The position numbers and the translations under genes are program-made. This document shows, one piece after another, positions 19,530 through 32,507 of a stretch of 60,779 bases of DNA (position 1 is the stretch's first letter; the number at the start of each line of letters is the position of its first letter). This DNA is from an uncultured Micrococcales bacterium. GTDB taxonomy: Bacteria > Actinomycetota > Actinomycetes > Actinomycetales > Microbacteriaceae. The DNA lies in NCBI GenBank assembly GCA_903909605.1, contig CAIVWH010000019.1, positions 1 through 60,779 on the forward strand. The letters run 5' to 3'. The notes beneath the pieces were generated by a model. It did not search any database. It was not told where the DNA came from and saw only the letters and a program-made list of their open reading frames with translations.

Positions 19530-21860
19530 CTAGAGCTTGGTGATTGGCGCGACTTTGACAAGCAGGCGCTTTTTTGAGCCCGAGTCGAAACGAATTTCGG
19601 CGGTCTGCTTGGTGCCCTCGCCCGAGGTGTCGATGACTTTGCCGCGGCCGAAGTCTGCGTGCTCGACGATGTCGCCGATGGCCAGTTGTAGGTCGCCGTT
19701 GTCGCGAACCGAGCTGATTGCGCCGGCCCACTGGGTCTTTGGCTTCTGGCTGGCGGCTGGGCTGAGGTCTCCGATGTGGCCGCCGGTGACAGCGCGGCTC
19801 GAGCCGTAGCCCGAGCTAGAGCCGTAGCCGGATGAACCCCTGTGCCCAATTGCCCGACCAGCGCCACTTTCGCGCCAGGCGATCAACTCGACCGGAATCT
19901 CGTTCAGGAAGCGAGACGGGATGCTCGATTCGCTCTCGCCAAAGGTGGTGCGCTGCATGGCAAGCGAGATGTGCAGTTTTTTCTTGGCGCGAGTGATGCC
20001 CACATAGAACAGACGTCGCTCTTCAGCCACTCCGCCTGGCTGCAGGAACGCCATCTTGTGAGGCAGCAGCGACTCTTCGATGCCGGTTAGGAAAACCGCG
20101 TCGTACTCGAGGCCCTTTGCGGTGTGCAGAGTCATCAACGAAACGGTTCCGGATGCGTCGTCGATTTCATCGGCAGCAGCAACCAGTGCAACCTCGTTCA
20201 AGAAGTCGGGTAGTCGACCCTCTGGATTGTTGCGTTGGAATTCCTTGGCAACGGAAACCAATTCTTCGAGGTTCTCGACTCGAGCTTCGTCTTGCGGGTC
20301 GCGCGAATTGCGCAGTGCCTCGAGCAGGCCGCTCTTGTTCAGCACCTCACGCAAAATTGCGTCGACAGTGTCGGTCTCGATGCGAGTCTCGAGTTCTTCG
20401 AGCATCTTGTCGAGCGAAGAAATTGCGCCGGCGATCTTCGGGCCGAAGCCGAGCTCCTTGGTGAAGGCAAGCGCCTGGCGAACCGAAATGTTGTTGCGCT
20501 CGGCGAAGCCGGCGATTGCGGTTTCGGTTGCGTCGCCGATGCCGCGCTTTGGCACGTTGAGGATTCGGCGCACGGCAAAGTTGTCGCGCGGGTTGGCGAT
20601 GGTGACCAGGTAGGCGAACGCATCCTTGATTTCTTGACGCTCGTAGAACTTGGTGCCGCCGACCACGCGGTATGGCAGACCAGAGCGAATGAAAATTTCT
20701 TCGAGGGCACGGGTTTGGGCATTGGTGCGGTAGAACACCGCCATGTCGCGGTAGTTGGTGCCGGCGCGGTGCAGGTCGCCGATCTCGTCTGCGATGAACT
20801 GGGCCTCGTCGTGCGCCGAATAGCCGGTGTAGCCCACGATCTTTTCGCCGTCGCCACTGTCGGTCCAGAGGTTTTTGTTCGGGCGGTCGAAGTTGTTCGA
20901 GATCACGGCGTTGGCCGCGCTCAGAATGTTCTGGGTCGAACGGTAGTTCTGCTCGAGCAGAATCGTCTTGGCGCCGGCGAAGTCCTTTTCAAACTCGGCG
21001 ATGTTGCGAATGTCTGCCCCGCGAAACGCATAGATCGACTGGTCGCTGTCGCCGACCACGGTCAGGCTGGCGCCCTCCAGGCCCGGGCCATCTGGCCCCG
21101 CCTCGATAGGCCGAGTGAGCTCGCGAATCAAGGCGTACTGCGCGTGGTTGGTGTCTTGGTATTCATCGACCAGGATGTGACGGAACTTGCGCTGGTAGAT
21201 CGCGGCCACCGCCGGGAAGGCGCGGAACAGGTAGACCGTTTCGGAAATCAGGTCGTCGAAGTCGAATGCGTTGTTGCTGCGAAGCTCGGCCTGGTACTGC
21301 GAGAACAGCGTGGCGATGGCGCGCGCCTTCGGGTCTTCGTTGTCTGAGTTGCGCAGGAAAGTTTCGGCATCACCGAGTTCATTCTTCGAGTTCGAAATCA
21401 CCGCTGCCAAACCAGCAGGAGTCAGACCGTGCACGTCGGCACCCGACTCTTTGATCAGTCGCTTGAGAATCGCACGCGAGTCACCGCTGTCGTAGATGGT
21501 GAAGTTTTTGTCGTGACCAAGCCGCTCGCTCTCGCGGCGCAGAATCAAAACACAGGCCGAGTGAAAAGTCTTAATCCACATTCCGTCGGCATCTTCGCCG
21601 AGCAGGTGGCGAACGCGCTCGCGCATTTCGGCAGCGGCCTTATTGGTAAATGTGATTGCCAAAATCTGGGATGGCCATGCCTCTTTGTTGGCGAGCAGGT
21701 GCGCGATGCGGTGAGTCAGCACGCGGGTCTTGCCGGAGCCGGCGCCGGCAACGATGAGCAGAGCCGGGCCGCGATGCACGACGGCGGCGCGCTGCTGCGG
21801 GTTCAACCCTTCGAGCAGGTGGTTGCCGCCCGCAGTCAGGCTAAACAAAAGATCAGACAT
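19530..21860 (-). CDS. pcrA: ATP-dependent DNA helicase PcrA/UvrD
   Basis: Superfamily 1A 3'-5' helicase for repair and for clearing replication conflicts. About 776 residues. Motif Q/I region LNPQQRAAVVHRGPALLIVAGAGSGKT, Walker B LVDEYQDTN, motif III GDSDQSIYAFRGAD, motif V TLHTAKGLEYDAVFL and motif VI YVGITRAKKKL are all present. The C-terminal tail has a Tudor-like end (GDIVEHADFGRGKVI), as in PcrA, after a Gly/Ser-rich linker around residue 690. ATG 21860 is taken; TTG 21866 is an alternative. TAGGAT lies 9 bases before ATG and there is no Shine-Dalgarno, so a very short leader is possible. Confidence 0.95.
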   Translation of the reverse strand: MSDLLFSLTAGGNHLLEGLNPQQRAAVVHRGPALLIVAGAGSGKTRVLTHRIAHLLANKEAWPSQILAITFTNKAAAEMRERVRHLLGEDADGMWIKTFHSACVLILRRESERLGHDKNFTIYDSGDSRAILKRLIKESGADVHGLTPAGLAAVISNSKNELGDAETFLRNSDNEDPKARAIATLFSQYQAELRSNNAFDFDDLISETVYLFRAFPAVAAIYQRKFRHILVDEYQDTNHAQYALIRELTRPIEAGPDGPGLEGASLTVVGDSDQSIYAFRGADIRNIAEFEKDFAGAKTILLEQNYRSTQNILSAANAVISNNFDRPNKNLWTDSGDGEKIVGYTGYSAHDEAQFIADEIGDLHRAGTNYRDMAVFYRTNAQTRALEEIFIRSGLPYRVVGGTKFYERQEIKDAFAYLVTIANPRDNFAVRRILNVPKRGIGDATETAIAGFAERNNISVRQALAFTKELGFGPKIAGAISSLDKMLEELETRIETDTVDAILREVLNKSGLLEALRNSRDPQDEARVENLEELVSVAKEFQRNNPEGRLPDFLNEVALVAAADEIDDASGTVSLMTLHTAKGLEYDAVFLTGIEESLLPHKMAFLQPGGVAEERRLFYVGITRAKKKLHISLAMQRTTFGESESSIPSRFLNEIPVELIAWRESGAGRAIGHRGSSGYGSSSGYGSSRAVTGGHIGDLSPAASQKPKTQWAGAISSVRDNGDLQLAIGDIVEHADFGRGKVIDTSGEGTKQTAEIRFDSGSKKRLLVKVAPITKL

Positions 21861-21902
21861 AACCAAGCAATCCTAGAAACCACCACCGACTTGCGGCGGC
21901 GG

Positions 21903-23455
<1,553 letters not shown>

Positions 23456-23459
<4 letters not shown>

Positions 23460-23896
23460 TTGGCGGCCTTAGCGCCGACCGCCGGAACCTGCCAGGTCTG
23501 CGCGAATTTTTGGAAGTAGCGCTCGGTGAAGAAAGACAGGAACGGAATGACGCCACCGAGTGCGATCACGAAGAAGCGGGTCAGGCCCCAGCGCAGGTTG
23601 ACCCAGAGCTGGAAGTTGCCGTAGAGGTAGGCCACGTAGAGCCAGCCGTGCACGATCAAGGCAACGGTGGTGAGGCTGAAGCCCGCAGCCGGCAAGCCCA
23701 CGCGGGCCCCGGTGCTTGGGTCGGTAGAGAACTGAGCCAGCGAGATAAAACCGTTTGGGCCACCAACCCAAAGCTCAGAACTAAGGCTCAGGCGCAGGGC
23801 GAAGAGCACCGAGATGACGAGCAGGAAAACGCCTGTGATGTAGGAGGTCACCTTGAAGTAACGCAGCATTGAGGCGAGTTTGGTGGTTTCTGGCAT
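23456..23896 (-). CDS. DUF3817 integral membrane protein
   Basis: 146-residue protein with about four hydrophobic helices (near 15-32, 72-92, 104-120) and the DUF3817-type segments [15 protein letters not shown] and [16 protein letters not shown]. Function of the family is unknown. The four-base overlap with guaA implies coupled translation, an association that may be purely positional. Starts at 23896, 9 bases after the SURF1 stop. Confidence 0.8.
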
Positions 23897-23905
23897 GGCT
23901 CTAGT

Positions 23906-24622
23906 TTAACCTTCGGCCACGAGGGCATCTTTCACGGTTCGATACCAGAGGAAGACGGCGAAGCATGCGAAAACCGTCCACTCGATTGCATAGAAGGCGC
24001 TGAGCCAGTTGACCGAGCCATCCAGGTAGGTCTTGCCGTCGATTGCATCGAGCAGGGTGGTGAATTTGCCGCCAGCACAGGATGCACATACCTTGAGGTA
24101 GTTCGGATAGCTGGCGATCGGCTTATCGGGTGAATAGAGATTGATCAGCTGCGGCACCGAGATCGAGTGCAGCACGTATGGCGCTGCCGGATCGATGCGC
24201 TGCGGATCTTCGCTTGGCAACCAGGTGCCGGTGACCGGCAGGAAACTGTCTGGGCGAATCGAGTTCTGAATGTCGAAGCGCGCGGCCTCTGCCTGAATCA
24301 GGCTGCTCGTTGTGCCAAGCGCGAGGGTTACCGACTTGCCGGATTCGTCATTTGCGTTTGCAATTACCCACCAGGCGTCTTTGAAGTTTTGTTTGCGACC
24401 GGCGACAACGTAGACGTGCCGCAGGTCGAGAAAGAGACCCAACGTGACCGGTTTGGTTTCCGAAACCGTGGCGGTTGCATCCGGGCGATTGACCGCGCGA
24501 TCTAGCTGCCACTGCCCCAGCCAGGCGAACGCGCTGGCCATGACAAGTGCGGACAGCAAGCCGCCGATGTATTTCGGTCTGCGCGCGACCGAGAAGAAAC
24601 TACTGCGCGTCGTACGGGGCAA
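23906..24622 (-). CDS. SURF1 family protein
   Basis: 238 residues with the SURF1 plan: an N-terminal helix (about 18-36) followed by WLGQWQLDR, a periplasmic domain, and a C-terminal helix (about 206-225) with NWLSAFYAIEW. SURF1 proteins assist heme-copper oxidase assembly, here presumably the aa3 oxidase. Four Cys occur, including CASCAGG at about 179-185, unusual enough to note. TTG 24622 is the likely start (GAGG six bases before) and overlaps the end of guaB3 by 23 bases. Confidence 0.85.
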   Translation of the reverse strand: MPRTTRSSFFSVARRPKYIGGLLSALVMASAFAWLGQWQLDRAVNRPDATATVSETKPVTLGLFLDLRHVYVVAGRKQNFKDAWWVIANANDESGKSVTLALGTTSSLIQAEAARFDIQNSIRPDSFLPVTGTWLPSEDPQRIDPAAPYVLHSISVPQLINLYSPDKPIASYPNYLKVCASCAGGKFTTLLDAIDGKTYLDGSVNWLSAFYAIEWTVFACFAVFLWYRTVKDALVAEG

Positions 24623-25721
24623 CGACTACCTCGGCGCGCTGGAACTCTTTGAGATCGCTGTAACCGGTGGTTGCCATCGCGCGGCGCAGTGCGCCCATCA
24701 CGTTGGTGAAACCATCTGCTGACTTGGATGGACCGTGCATGATTTCCTGCAAGGTGCCGGCGGTGCCGACCTTCACGCGGTTTCCGCGAGGAAGCTCTTC
24801 GTGCGCAGCCTCCTGGCCCCAGTGCCAGCCCTGACCAGGCGCCTCTTCGGCGCGAGCAAGGATGGTGCCGAGCATCACTGCGTCTGCGCCTAGGGCAATC
24901 GCCTTGGCAATGTCGCCCGAGGTGCCGAGGCCCCCGTCGGCGATGACGTGCACGTAGCGGCCACCAGACTCATCCATGTAGTCGCGGCGAGCACCGGCAA
25001 CGTCGGCGACCGCGGTTGCCATCGGGGCGTGGATGCCGACCACCTTGCGCGAGGTCGAGGCAGCGCCGCCACCGAAGCCAACCAGCACGCCGGCCGCACC
25101 GGTGCGCATCAGGTGCAACGCGGCGGTGTAAGTCGAAGCGCCGCCAACGATAACCGGCACATCCAGCTCGTAGATGAACTGCTTTAGGTTGAGAGCGTCA
25201 CTTGAGCGCGAAACGTGTTCTGCCGAAACGTTGGTGCCGCGAATTACGAAGATGTCGACACCGGCCTTGATGACGGTCTGGTAGAACTCCTGGGTCGACT
25301 GTGGCGAGAGTGCACCGGCAACGGTTACGCCCGCCGCGCGAATCTCTGCGATGCGGTCGCGAATCAGTTCTGCCTTAATCGGAGCCGAGTAGATCTCTTG
25401 CATGCGAACGATTGCACGCTCGGCTGGCAGGTTTGCAATCTCGTTTAGCTGTGCACTCGGGTCTTCGTATCGAGTCCAGAGGCCCTCGAGGTCGAGCACG
25501 CCGAGACCTCCGAGCTTTCCGATTGCGATTGCCGTTGCCGGAGAAACGGCGCTGTCCATCGGGGCCGCAATCACCGGAAGTTCGAACTTGTATGCGTCGA
25601 TGTTCCAGTTGGTCGAGACATCCTGCGGATCGCGAGTGCGACGCGATGGCACGAGTGCAACATCGTCGAATGCCCAGGCGCGACGACCGCGCTTGCCGCG
25701 ACCAATTTCGATTTCGCTCAT
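24600..25721 (-). CDS. guaB3: GuaB3-family IMP dehydrogenase-related protein
   Basis: 373-residue IMPDH/GMPR-superfamily barrel without CBS domains. It has the actinobacterial GuaB3 signatures IGRGKRGRRAWAFDDVALVPSR (split at residues 6-27), RRDYMDESGGRYVHVIADGG and ATTGYSDLKEFQ. The catalytic loop reads GGGAASTSR (217-225), so Ser222 stands where IMPDH has its catalytic Cys. GuaB3 proteins were long annotated as IMPDH; recent work on relatives points to GMP reductase activity, but that is not shown here. ATG 25721; guaB ends 42 bases upstream, with a palindrome between. Confidence 0.9.
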   Translation of the reverse strand: MSEIEIGRGKRGRRAWAFDDVALVPSRRTRDPQDVSTNWNIDAYKFELPVIAAPMDSAVSPATAIAIGKLGGLGVLDLEGLWTRYEDPSAQLNEIANLPAERAIVRMQEIYSAPIKAELIRDRIAEIRAAGVTVAGALSPQSTQEFYQTVIKAGVDIFVIRGTNVSAEHVSRSSDALNLKQFIYELDVPVIVGGASTYTAALHLMRTGAAGVLVGFGGGAASTSRKVVGIHAPMATAVADVAGARRDYMDESGGRYVHVIADGGLGTSGDIAKAIALGADAVMLGTILARAEEAPGQGWHWGQEAAHEELPRGNRVKVGTAGTLQEIMHGPSKSADGFTNVMGALRRAMATTGYSDLKEFQRAEVVVAPYDAQ

Positions 25722-25744
25722 CGGGATTCTTTCTGTTCTATGCC

Positions 25745-25758
25745 TGCCGAGATCGGCA
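25745..25758 (-). repeat. Intercistronic palindrome between guaB and guaB3
   Basis: TGCCGAGATCGGCA is a perfect 14-base palindrome, extendable by GCC/GGC with one bulged base. It has no T-run, so it reads as an RNA hairpin for processing or partial termination rather than a full terminator. Confidence 0.45.
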
Positions 25759-25763
25759 AGGCA

Positions 25764-28195
<2,432 letters not shown>

Positions 28196-28209
<14 letters not shown>

Positions 28210-28492
28210 TTGCGAGAACGTCGCGAGCCGAGAGCACCAGGTACTCCTGGCCTTCGTACTTGAGCTCGGTGCCGCCGTACTTCGAGAAGATCACCTTGTC
28301 GCCGATCTTTACGTCAACCGGGATGCGGGTGCCATTTTCGGCAACGCGACCTGGTCCTACTGCTACGACCTCGGCCTCCTGCGGACGCTCCTTGGCGGTG
28401 TCTGGAATTACCAGACCAGATGCGGTGACCTGCTCTGCCTCAAGTGGACGAACGACGATGCGATCTTCAAGTGGCTTAATCGAAACCGACAC
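28196..28492 (-). CDS. groES: Co-chaperonin GroES
   Basis: 10-kDa lid of the GroEL chaperonin, 98 residues. Mobile-loop region [24 protein letters not shown] and [12 protein letters not shown] are typical. GTG 28492 has GAGG upstream. No groEL follows; the next gene is rarD, so GroEL must be encoded elsewhere. A CIRCE operator overlaps its promoter, so HrcA-type heat-shock control is expected. Confidence 0.98.
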
Positions 28493-28547
28493 TTTGACCT
28501 CTTCTGAATCTAGTTTTTGGGTTAGTTGGCCGTCTGGCCACCCGACA

Positions 28548-28589
28548 AGACTAAACGATGTTCTAGCACTCGGTCAAACAGAGTGCTAA
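28548..28589 (-). promoter_or_regulatory. groES promoter with CIRCE operator
   Basis: CTAGCACTC (28563-28571), nine bases, GAGTGCTAA (28581-28589): a CIRCE element with one mismatch to TTAGCACTC-N9-GAGTGCTAA. Read on the minus strand, TTGACC (28577-28572) in the CIRCE spacer and TAGTCT (28553-28548), 18 bp apart, form a promoter, so HrcA binding would cover the -35. Confidence 0.85.
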
Positions 28590-28637
28590 CTGTGACTGGG
28601 GCGGGCATTTGCCCCGCCTTGCAACTAGCCTTGGCAG

Positions 28638-29840
28638 GTGAACCGCGACGAACTAGCCCATCTGCTCACCCCGGATGCCCTGCAGCTGCTGGGCTCCATC
28701 GGCGATCTGGATGCCAAGGCCGATGTGGTCAAGCTGGTTTCGAGCCTGCGGGCCGAGGGCTACCACCCCAGCCTGGTCGCGGCCGTGCTTAGTCAGGCCA
28801 AGCTTCGACGCCGGGCCCGCAAGAAGTTCGGCGACTTCACCGACGGCCTGCTGTTCACCGAGGATGGCCTAGAGCAGGCATCCCGGTTGCAGGCGGCAGC
28901 CCTGCACGCCGGCCGCTTTCTCGGGGCAAAGCTCGAACGCATCGCCGACCTTGGCTGCGGCATCGGGGCCGAGTCGCTGGCCATGGCCGCAGTCGACCTG
29001 CACATCGATGCCTTCGAGATCGATGAGGCCACGGCAGCCCTGGCGGTTTTCAACCTCGGTGCCTTCGACAATGTCGAGGTTCACCACTCAGATGTCACCA
29101 CTGTCGACCTCGCCCAGTTCGACGGTCTGTTCTTCGACCCTGCTCGGCGCGAGCTCGGTGGTTCGCGTGGCGAGCGCGCCGTGCGCAAGTTTGACCCGGC
29201 CGAATACTCACCCAACTTCGATTGGGTCATCGAGCAGGCGCGCACAAAGCCGACCGGCATCAAGCTTGGGCCAGGTCATCCGCATGAGGCCATCCCGGCT
29301 GATGCCGAGGCGCAATGGGTTTCGATCGATGGCGACCTGGTCGAGTGCACGCTCTGGTTTGGCGCGGTTCGTCGCAAGCACGTGGCTCGCGCGGCAACCC
29401 TGATCAACTCCGAGGGCCGTCACGAAATCACCAGCGAGACCAGCGACGAAAGACAGGCGCCGCTTGGCGAACTCGGTCAGTACATTTACGAACCAGACAA
29501 CGCCGTGATTCGCTCGCACCTAATTGCGCAACTGGCCGAACTCACCGGCACAACACTCATCGCGCCGGCGATTGCCTACCTGTCGAGCAACGAGCGAATT
29601 ACCTCGCCATGGATGCGCGGCTTCGAAGTTGTCGAAACCATGGCGTTCGACCGCAAGAAGTTGAAGGCCTACCTTCGCGAACGAAACATCGGCGTTCTCG
29701 AAATCAAGAAGCGCGGAGTCGACATCACGCCTGAGGCGCTTCGCAAAGAACTTGCACTGCACGGCCAAAACTCAGCGACGTTGATAGTCACGCGCATCGG
29801 CGACGCCCACCGCGCGATCATCGCCCAGCCGATTAACTAA
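28638..29840 (+). CDS. SAM-dependent methyltransferase with THUMP-like C-terminal domain
   Basis: 400-residue protein. Residues about 1-60 are helical; a Rossmann methyltransferase core follows with motif [15 protein letters not shown] (about 102) and motif IV-like [11 protein letters not shown] (about 160). The C-terminal part, with [14 protein letters not shown] and a basic stretch near [14 protein letters not shown], matches the THUMP-like domain of actinobacterial relatives. RNA methylation is likely; the target is unknown. GTG 28638 is the start. It is convergent with rimI-tsaD, the two stops overlapping by four bases (CTAA, 29837-29840). Confidence 0.85.
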   Translation: MNRDELAHLLTPDALQLLGSIGDLDAKADVVKLVSSLRAEGYHPSLVAAVLSQAKLRRRARKKFGDFTDGLLFTEDGLEQASRLQAAALHAGRFLGAKLERIADLGCGIGAESLAMAAVDLHIDAFEIDEATAALAVFNLGAFDNVEVHHSDVTTVDLAQFDGLFFDPARRELGGSRGERAVRKFDPAEYSPNFDWVIEQARTKPTGIKLGPGHPHEAIPADAEAQWVSIDGDLVECTLWFGAVRRKHVARAATLINSEGRHEITSETSDERQAPLGELGQYIYEPDNAVIRSHLIAQLAELTGTTLIAPAIAYLSSNERITSPWMRGFEVVETMAFDRKKLKAYLRERNIGVLEIKKRGVDITPEALRKELALHGQNSATLIVTRIGDAHRAIIAQPIN

Positions 29841-31378
29841 AGGGTTTGAACTGTGGTGACCGGCAGGGTCGAGTCGGCACCGAAGTCGAGACTTGATGGC
29901 GCACGACCATCCATGATCAATTGCGCGCCTAGAGCCGCAATCATCGCCCCGTTGTCTGTGCAAAGCGAAAGCGCCGGGATGCGCAACTCGATGCCATGCT
30001 TGGCACACCGTTCGGCAGCCAGTTCGCGCAGGCGCTTGTTGGCAACCACGCCGCCGCCGAGCAGCAGGCGCTTCACCCCGAGGTCGAGACATGCGTTGAC
30101 CGCCTTGCTTACCAGCACATCGGCAACTGCCTCGCGGAAGCTGGCCGCGACATCGGCCTTCGAGTACTCGCCAACGCCGGCCTCTGCGGTCGCCCGACCT
30201 GCCTGAGCCTGCCCCTCGGCAACCTCGACCCAGCGGGCCACGGCGGTCTTTAGGCCGCTGAACGAGAAGTTGTAGCGGTTGCGCTCCATGTCTTTCGGCA
30301 GGGTGAGTCCACGGGGAAAGCGAATGGCCTTCGGGTCGCCGCCCTCGGCAGCACGGTCGATCTCTGGCCCCCCCGGGTACTTCAGCCCAAGGATGCGCGC
30401 CACCTTGTCAAAGGCCTCGCCCGCCGCATCGTCGATCGTCTCGCCAAGCAGCTCGACGTCGTTGAGCAAATCGCGAACCAGCAGCAATGAGGTGTGACCG
30501 CCACTGACCAGCAACGCGATGGTTGGGGTTTCGAGTTTGCCGCGTTCGAGAATGTCTACGCCGACGTGACCGACCAGATGGTTCACCGCATAGATCGGTT
30601 TGCCGAGTGCAACCGCAAGTGCCTTGGCCGCACCGACGCCAACCATGAGCGCGCCGGCAAGACCCGGGCCATTGGTCACAGCAATGGCGTCGACCTCATC
30701 GAGTGAAACCTGCGCCTTTGCCAGCGCCTCATGCAGCGTCGGCTTCAACGCCTCGAGATGTGCGCGAGCGGCAACCTCGGGAACCACGCCACCAAACCTT
30801 GCATGTGCATCCATGGATGAAGAAATCACGTTGGCAAGCAGAGTGTTGCCGCGCACAATGCCGATGCCGGTTTCATCGCAAGACGATTCGATGCCAAGCA
30901 CCAGCGGTTCGCGATTGGTTACCTCGATTGGCAACAGCATTTCGATCGCATCAACATCATCCGGTTGGTAGTAGCGTGGGCGAACTCGCACCTGCTCGAA
31001 ACCCAGCGAGCGATAGAGCGACTGCGCACTCTCGTTGTCTGCACGCACCTCGAGAAAAATCTTGGCGAGGCCAGAGCGTTTCGCCTCGGCAATCAAACGT
31101 TGCATCAACTCGCGACCGAGGCCAAGCCCGCGATGCGCGTGACCGACTGCAATAGTTTGCACGTCGGCGGCGCCGGCTATCGGGTTCTTTGCAAGGCCGG
31201 CGTATGCAATCACCTGGTCTTCGAGATAGGCAACCAGGTAGTAGCGCTCGGCACCGACTAACTCGTCGCGCATGCTCTCGCGCGGCCAGGCATCGCTGGT
31301 GAAGCAGGCCTCCTCGATGGTCATGATTGCATCGAGGTCGCCTTCGTCGGCCAGGCGGATCGCCCAAGGAGTGCTCAC
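29837..31378 (-). CDS. tsaD: RimI-TsaD fusion: ribosomal-protein alanine acetyltransferase plus tRNA t6A transferase
   Basis: Single 513-residue frame joining two enzymes. Residues 1-150 are a GNAT acetyltransferase of the RimI type (acetyl-CoA motif [10 protein letters not shown] at 82-91; [12 protein letters not shown] near 137). From about residue 157 ([14 protein letters not shown]) a complete TsaD follows: AHLEALKP metal site, [38 protein letters not shown]. TsaD with TsaB and TsaE makes threonylcarbamoyl-A37 in ANN-decoding tRNAs. No stop, and no ribosome site at a suitable distance, separates the halves. Start GTG 31378 follows AAGGTGA and overlaps the tsaB stop; the open frame up to 31654 is antifunctional read-through of tsaB. 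Confidence 0.93.
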   Translation of the reverse strand: MSTPWAIRLADEGDLDAIMTIEEACFTSDAWPRESMRDELVGAERYYLVAYLEDQVIAYAGLAKNPIAGAADVQTIAVGHAHRGLGLGRELMQRLIAEAKRSGLAKIFLEVRADNESAQSLYRSLGFEQVRVRPRYYQPDDVDAIEMLLPIEVTNREPLVLGIESSCDETGIGIVRGNTLLANVISSSMDAHARFGGVVPEVAARAHLEALKPTLHEALAKAQVSLDEVDAIAVTNGPGLAGALMVGVGAAKALAVALGKPIYAVNHLVGHVGVDILERGKLETPTIALLVSGGHTSLLLVRDLLNDVELLGETIDDAAGEAFDKVARILGLKYPGGPEIDRAAEGGDPKAIRFPRGLTLPKDMERNRYNFSFSGLKTAVARWVEVAEGQAQAGRATAEAGVGEYSKADVAASFREAVADVLVSKAVNACLDLGVKRLLLGGGVVANKRLRELAAERCAKHGIELRIPALSLCTDNGAMIAALGAQLIMDGRAPSSLDFGADSTLPVTTVQTL

Positions 31379-32037
31379 GAGCTCACCTTCTTGCCGAACT
31401 GGCCGGGCGACTTTGGTTCGACCGCATCCGGGGCTCGCAGGTAGAGCGCGGTCACGTCGCCGCTGAGAGTGCCGGCGGCATCCTGGGCAAGGGCAACTTC
31501 GGCAAGTGCCGAGGCGGTCACGGCTTGGACCGTGGTGTGCGGTTCTAGGCCCTCGAGAGACAACAACTGAGCCAGGGCACCCGGCTTGGCCACCGCCGGC
31601 CCCTGCATTCGAACCGGCACGCCATGCCTGTCGAGCCCAGAGTAGAGAGCCCAATAGACCTCGCCGCGACGAGCATCCGTGGTGACCAAAAGCGGTTTGC
31701 TCGCGCTCGGCACCACACCCGCACTGATGGCCGACAGAGCAAGCGCGTCGAGCGAAACAACGCCGGCCAACTTCGCGCCGGCACCTTCGGCGAACATGAC
31801 GGCAGCGGCAAGACCGACGCGCAGGCCGGTGAATGGAGCCGGGCCGCGACCGACGATCACGCGGTGCACCTCGATGCCGGCAAGGCCCGCATCGCGCAGC
31901 ACGGTGGCTATTGCCCCGCCGATGTTTTCGGCGTGCTTCATGTGGTTTTCGAGATTGACCTCGGCTAGCACGAGGCCGTCGCGCAGCAGAGCAACCGAGG
32001 TTCCGGCAGAGGTGTCGATGGCGAGCAGAACTGACAT
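31375..32037 (-). CDS. tsaB: tRNA threonylcarbamoyladenosine complex dimerisation subunit TsaB
   Basis: 220-residue ASKHA-fold partner of Tsa[18 protein letters not shown] at the N terminus and [17 protein letters not shown] are the family signatures; it lacks the catalytic metal histidines, as expected. The stop overlaps the start of rimI-tsaD and the ATG touches the tsaE stop by one base, giving a tightly coupled tsaE-tsaB-(rimI-tsaD) operon with balanced translation. Confidence 0.95.
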   Translation of the reverse strand: MSVLLAIDTSAGTSVALLRDGLVLAEVNLENHMKHAENIGGAIATVLRDAGLAGIEVHRVIVGRGPAPFTGLRVGLAAAVMFAEGAGAKLAGVVSLDALALSAISAGVVPSASKPLLVTTDARRGEVYWALYSGLDRHGVPVRMQGPAVAKPGALAQLLSLEGLEPHTTVQAVTASALAEVALAQDAAGTLSGDVTALYLRAPDAVEPKSPGQFGKKVSS

Positions 32038-32507
32038 CAGAAGCTCACCGACTTCCAGCGTTCGCCAAAGCCGCTGACCCGCACCTGACGAACCTCGCTC
32101 TCGCCGCTGTGATCGCGTTCGATTTCAATCTCGAGCCAATTGCTGGCAACACCATCGAGCATGCCCTTACCCCACTCAACCAAAACAATCGAGTTGGCAA
32201 AGTCGATGTCGAGATCGTCGAGTTCGGCTACGCTGCCGAGTCGATAGGCATCGGCGTGAACGAAGAGTTCTTCACGGTTTTCCATGTGATGCGTTCGCGC
32301 AATCACAAAAGTTGGCGATGACACATTTCCAACGACACCGAGTGCTTGACCGACACCGCGGGTGAAAGTTGTCTTGCCGGCCCCGAGGGGCCCAACCAGA
32401 ATCACAAGGTCGCCGGCGCGAAGTTCGCTGGCAATGCGAGCGCCGAGCTGGTGCATCGCGTCTTCATCTGGCACCTGCAGTTCGGCCAGCAGGTAAGGCC
32501 CGCTCAC
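32037..32507 (-). CDS. tsaE: tRNA threonylcarbamoyladenosine complex ATPase TsaE
   Basis: 156-residue P-loop ATPase of the t6A complex. Walker A is GPLGAGKT (39-46), followed by SSPTFVIA and HADAYRLGS, and the Walker B-like VLVEWGKGM. The GTG start at 32507 overlaps the alr stop by four bases. Some actinobacteria fuse Alr and TsaE; here they remain separate. Confidence 0.95.
   Translation of the reverse strand: MSGPYLLAELQVPDEDAMHQLGARIASELRAGDLVILVGPLGAGKTTFTRGVGQALGVVGNVSSPTFVIARTHHMENREELFVHADAYRLGSVAELDDLDIDFANSIVLVEWGKGMLDGVASNWLEIEIERDHSGESEVRQVRVSGFGERWKSVSF

Noticed and set aside
20235-21347. 370-codon open frame antisense to pcrA
   Set aside because: Mirror of a real helicase frame; its Val/Gly/Ala-rich translation has no family features or ribosome site.
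28600-28618. GGCGGG/CCCGCC hairpin between CIRCE and the methyltransferase as a terminator
   Set aside because: It lies in a divergent promoter region where no transcript needs ending, and lacks a T-run; probably GC-rich chance or a leader stem.
31379-31654. N-terminal 92 residues upstream of RimI-TsaD
   Set aside because: Lies within tsaB in another frame, is Arg/Cys/Pro-rich, and a GTG with AAGGTGA at 31378 fits RimI.
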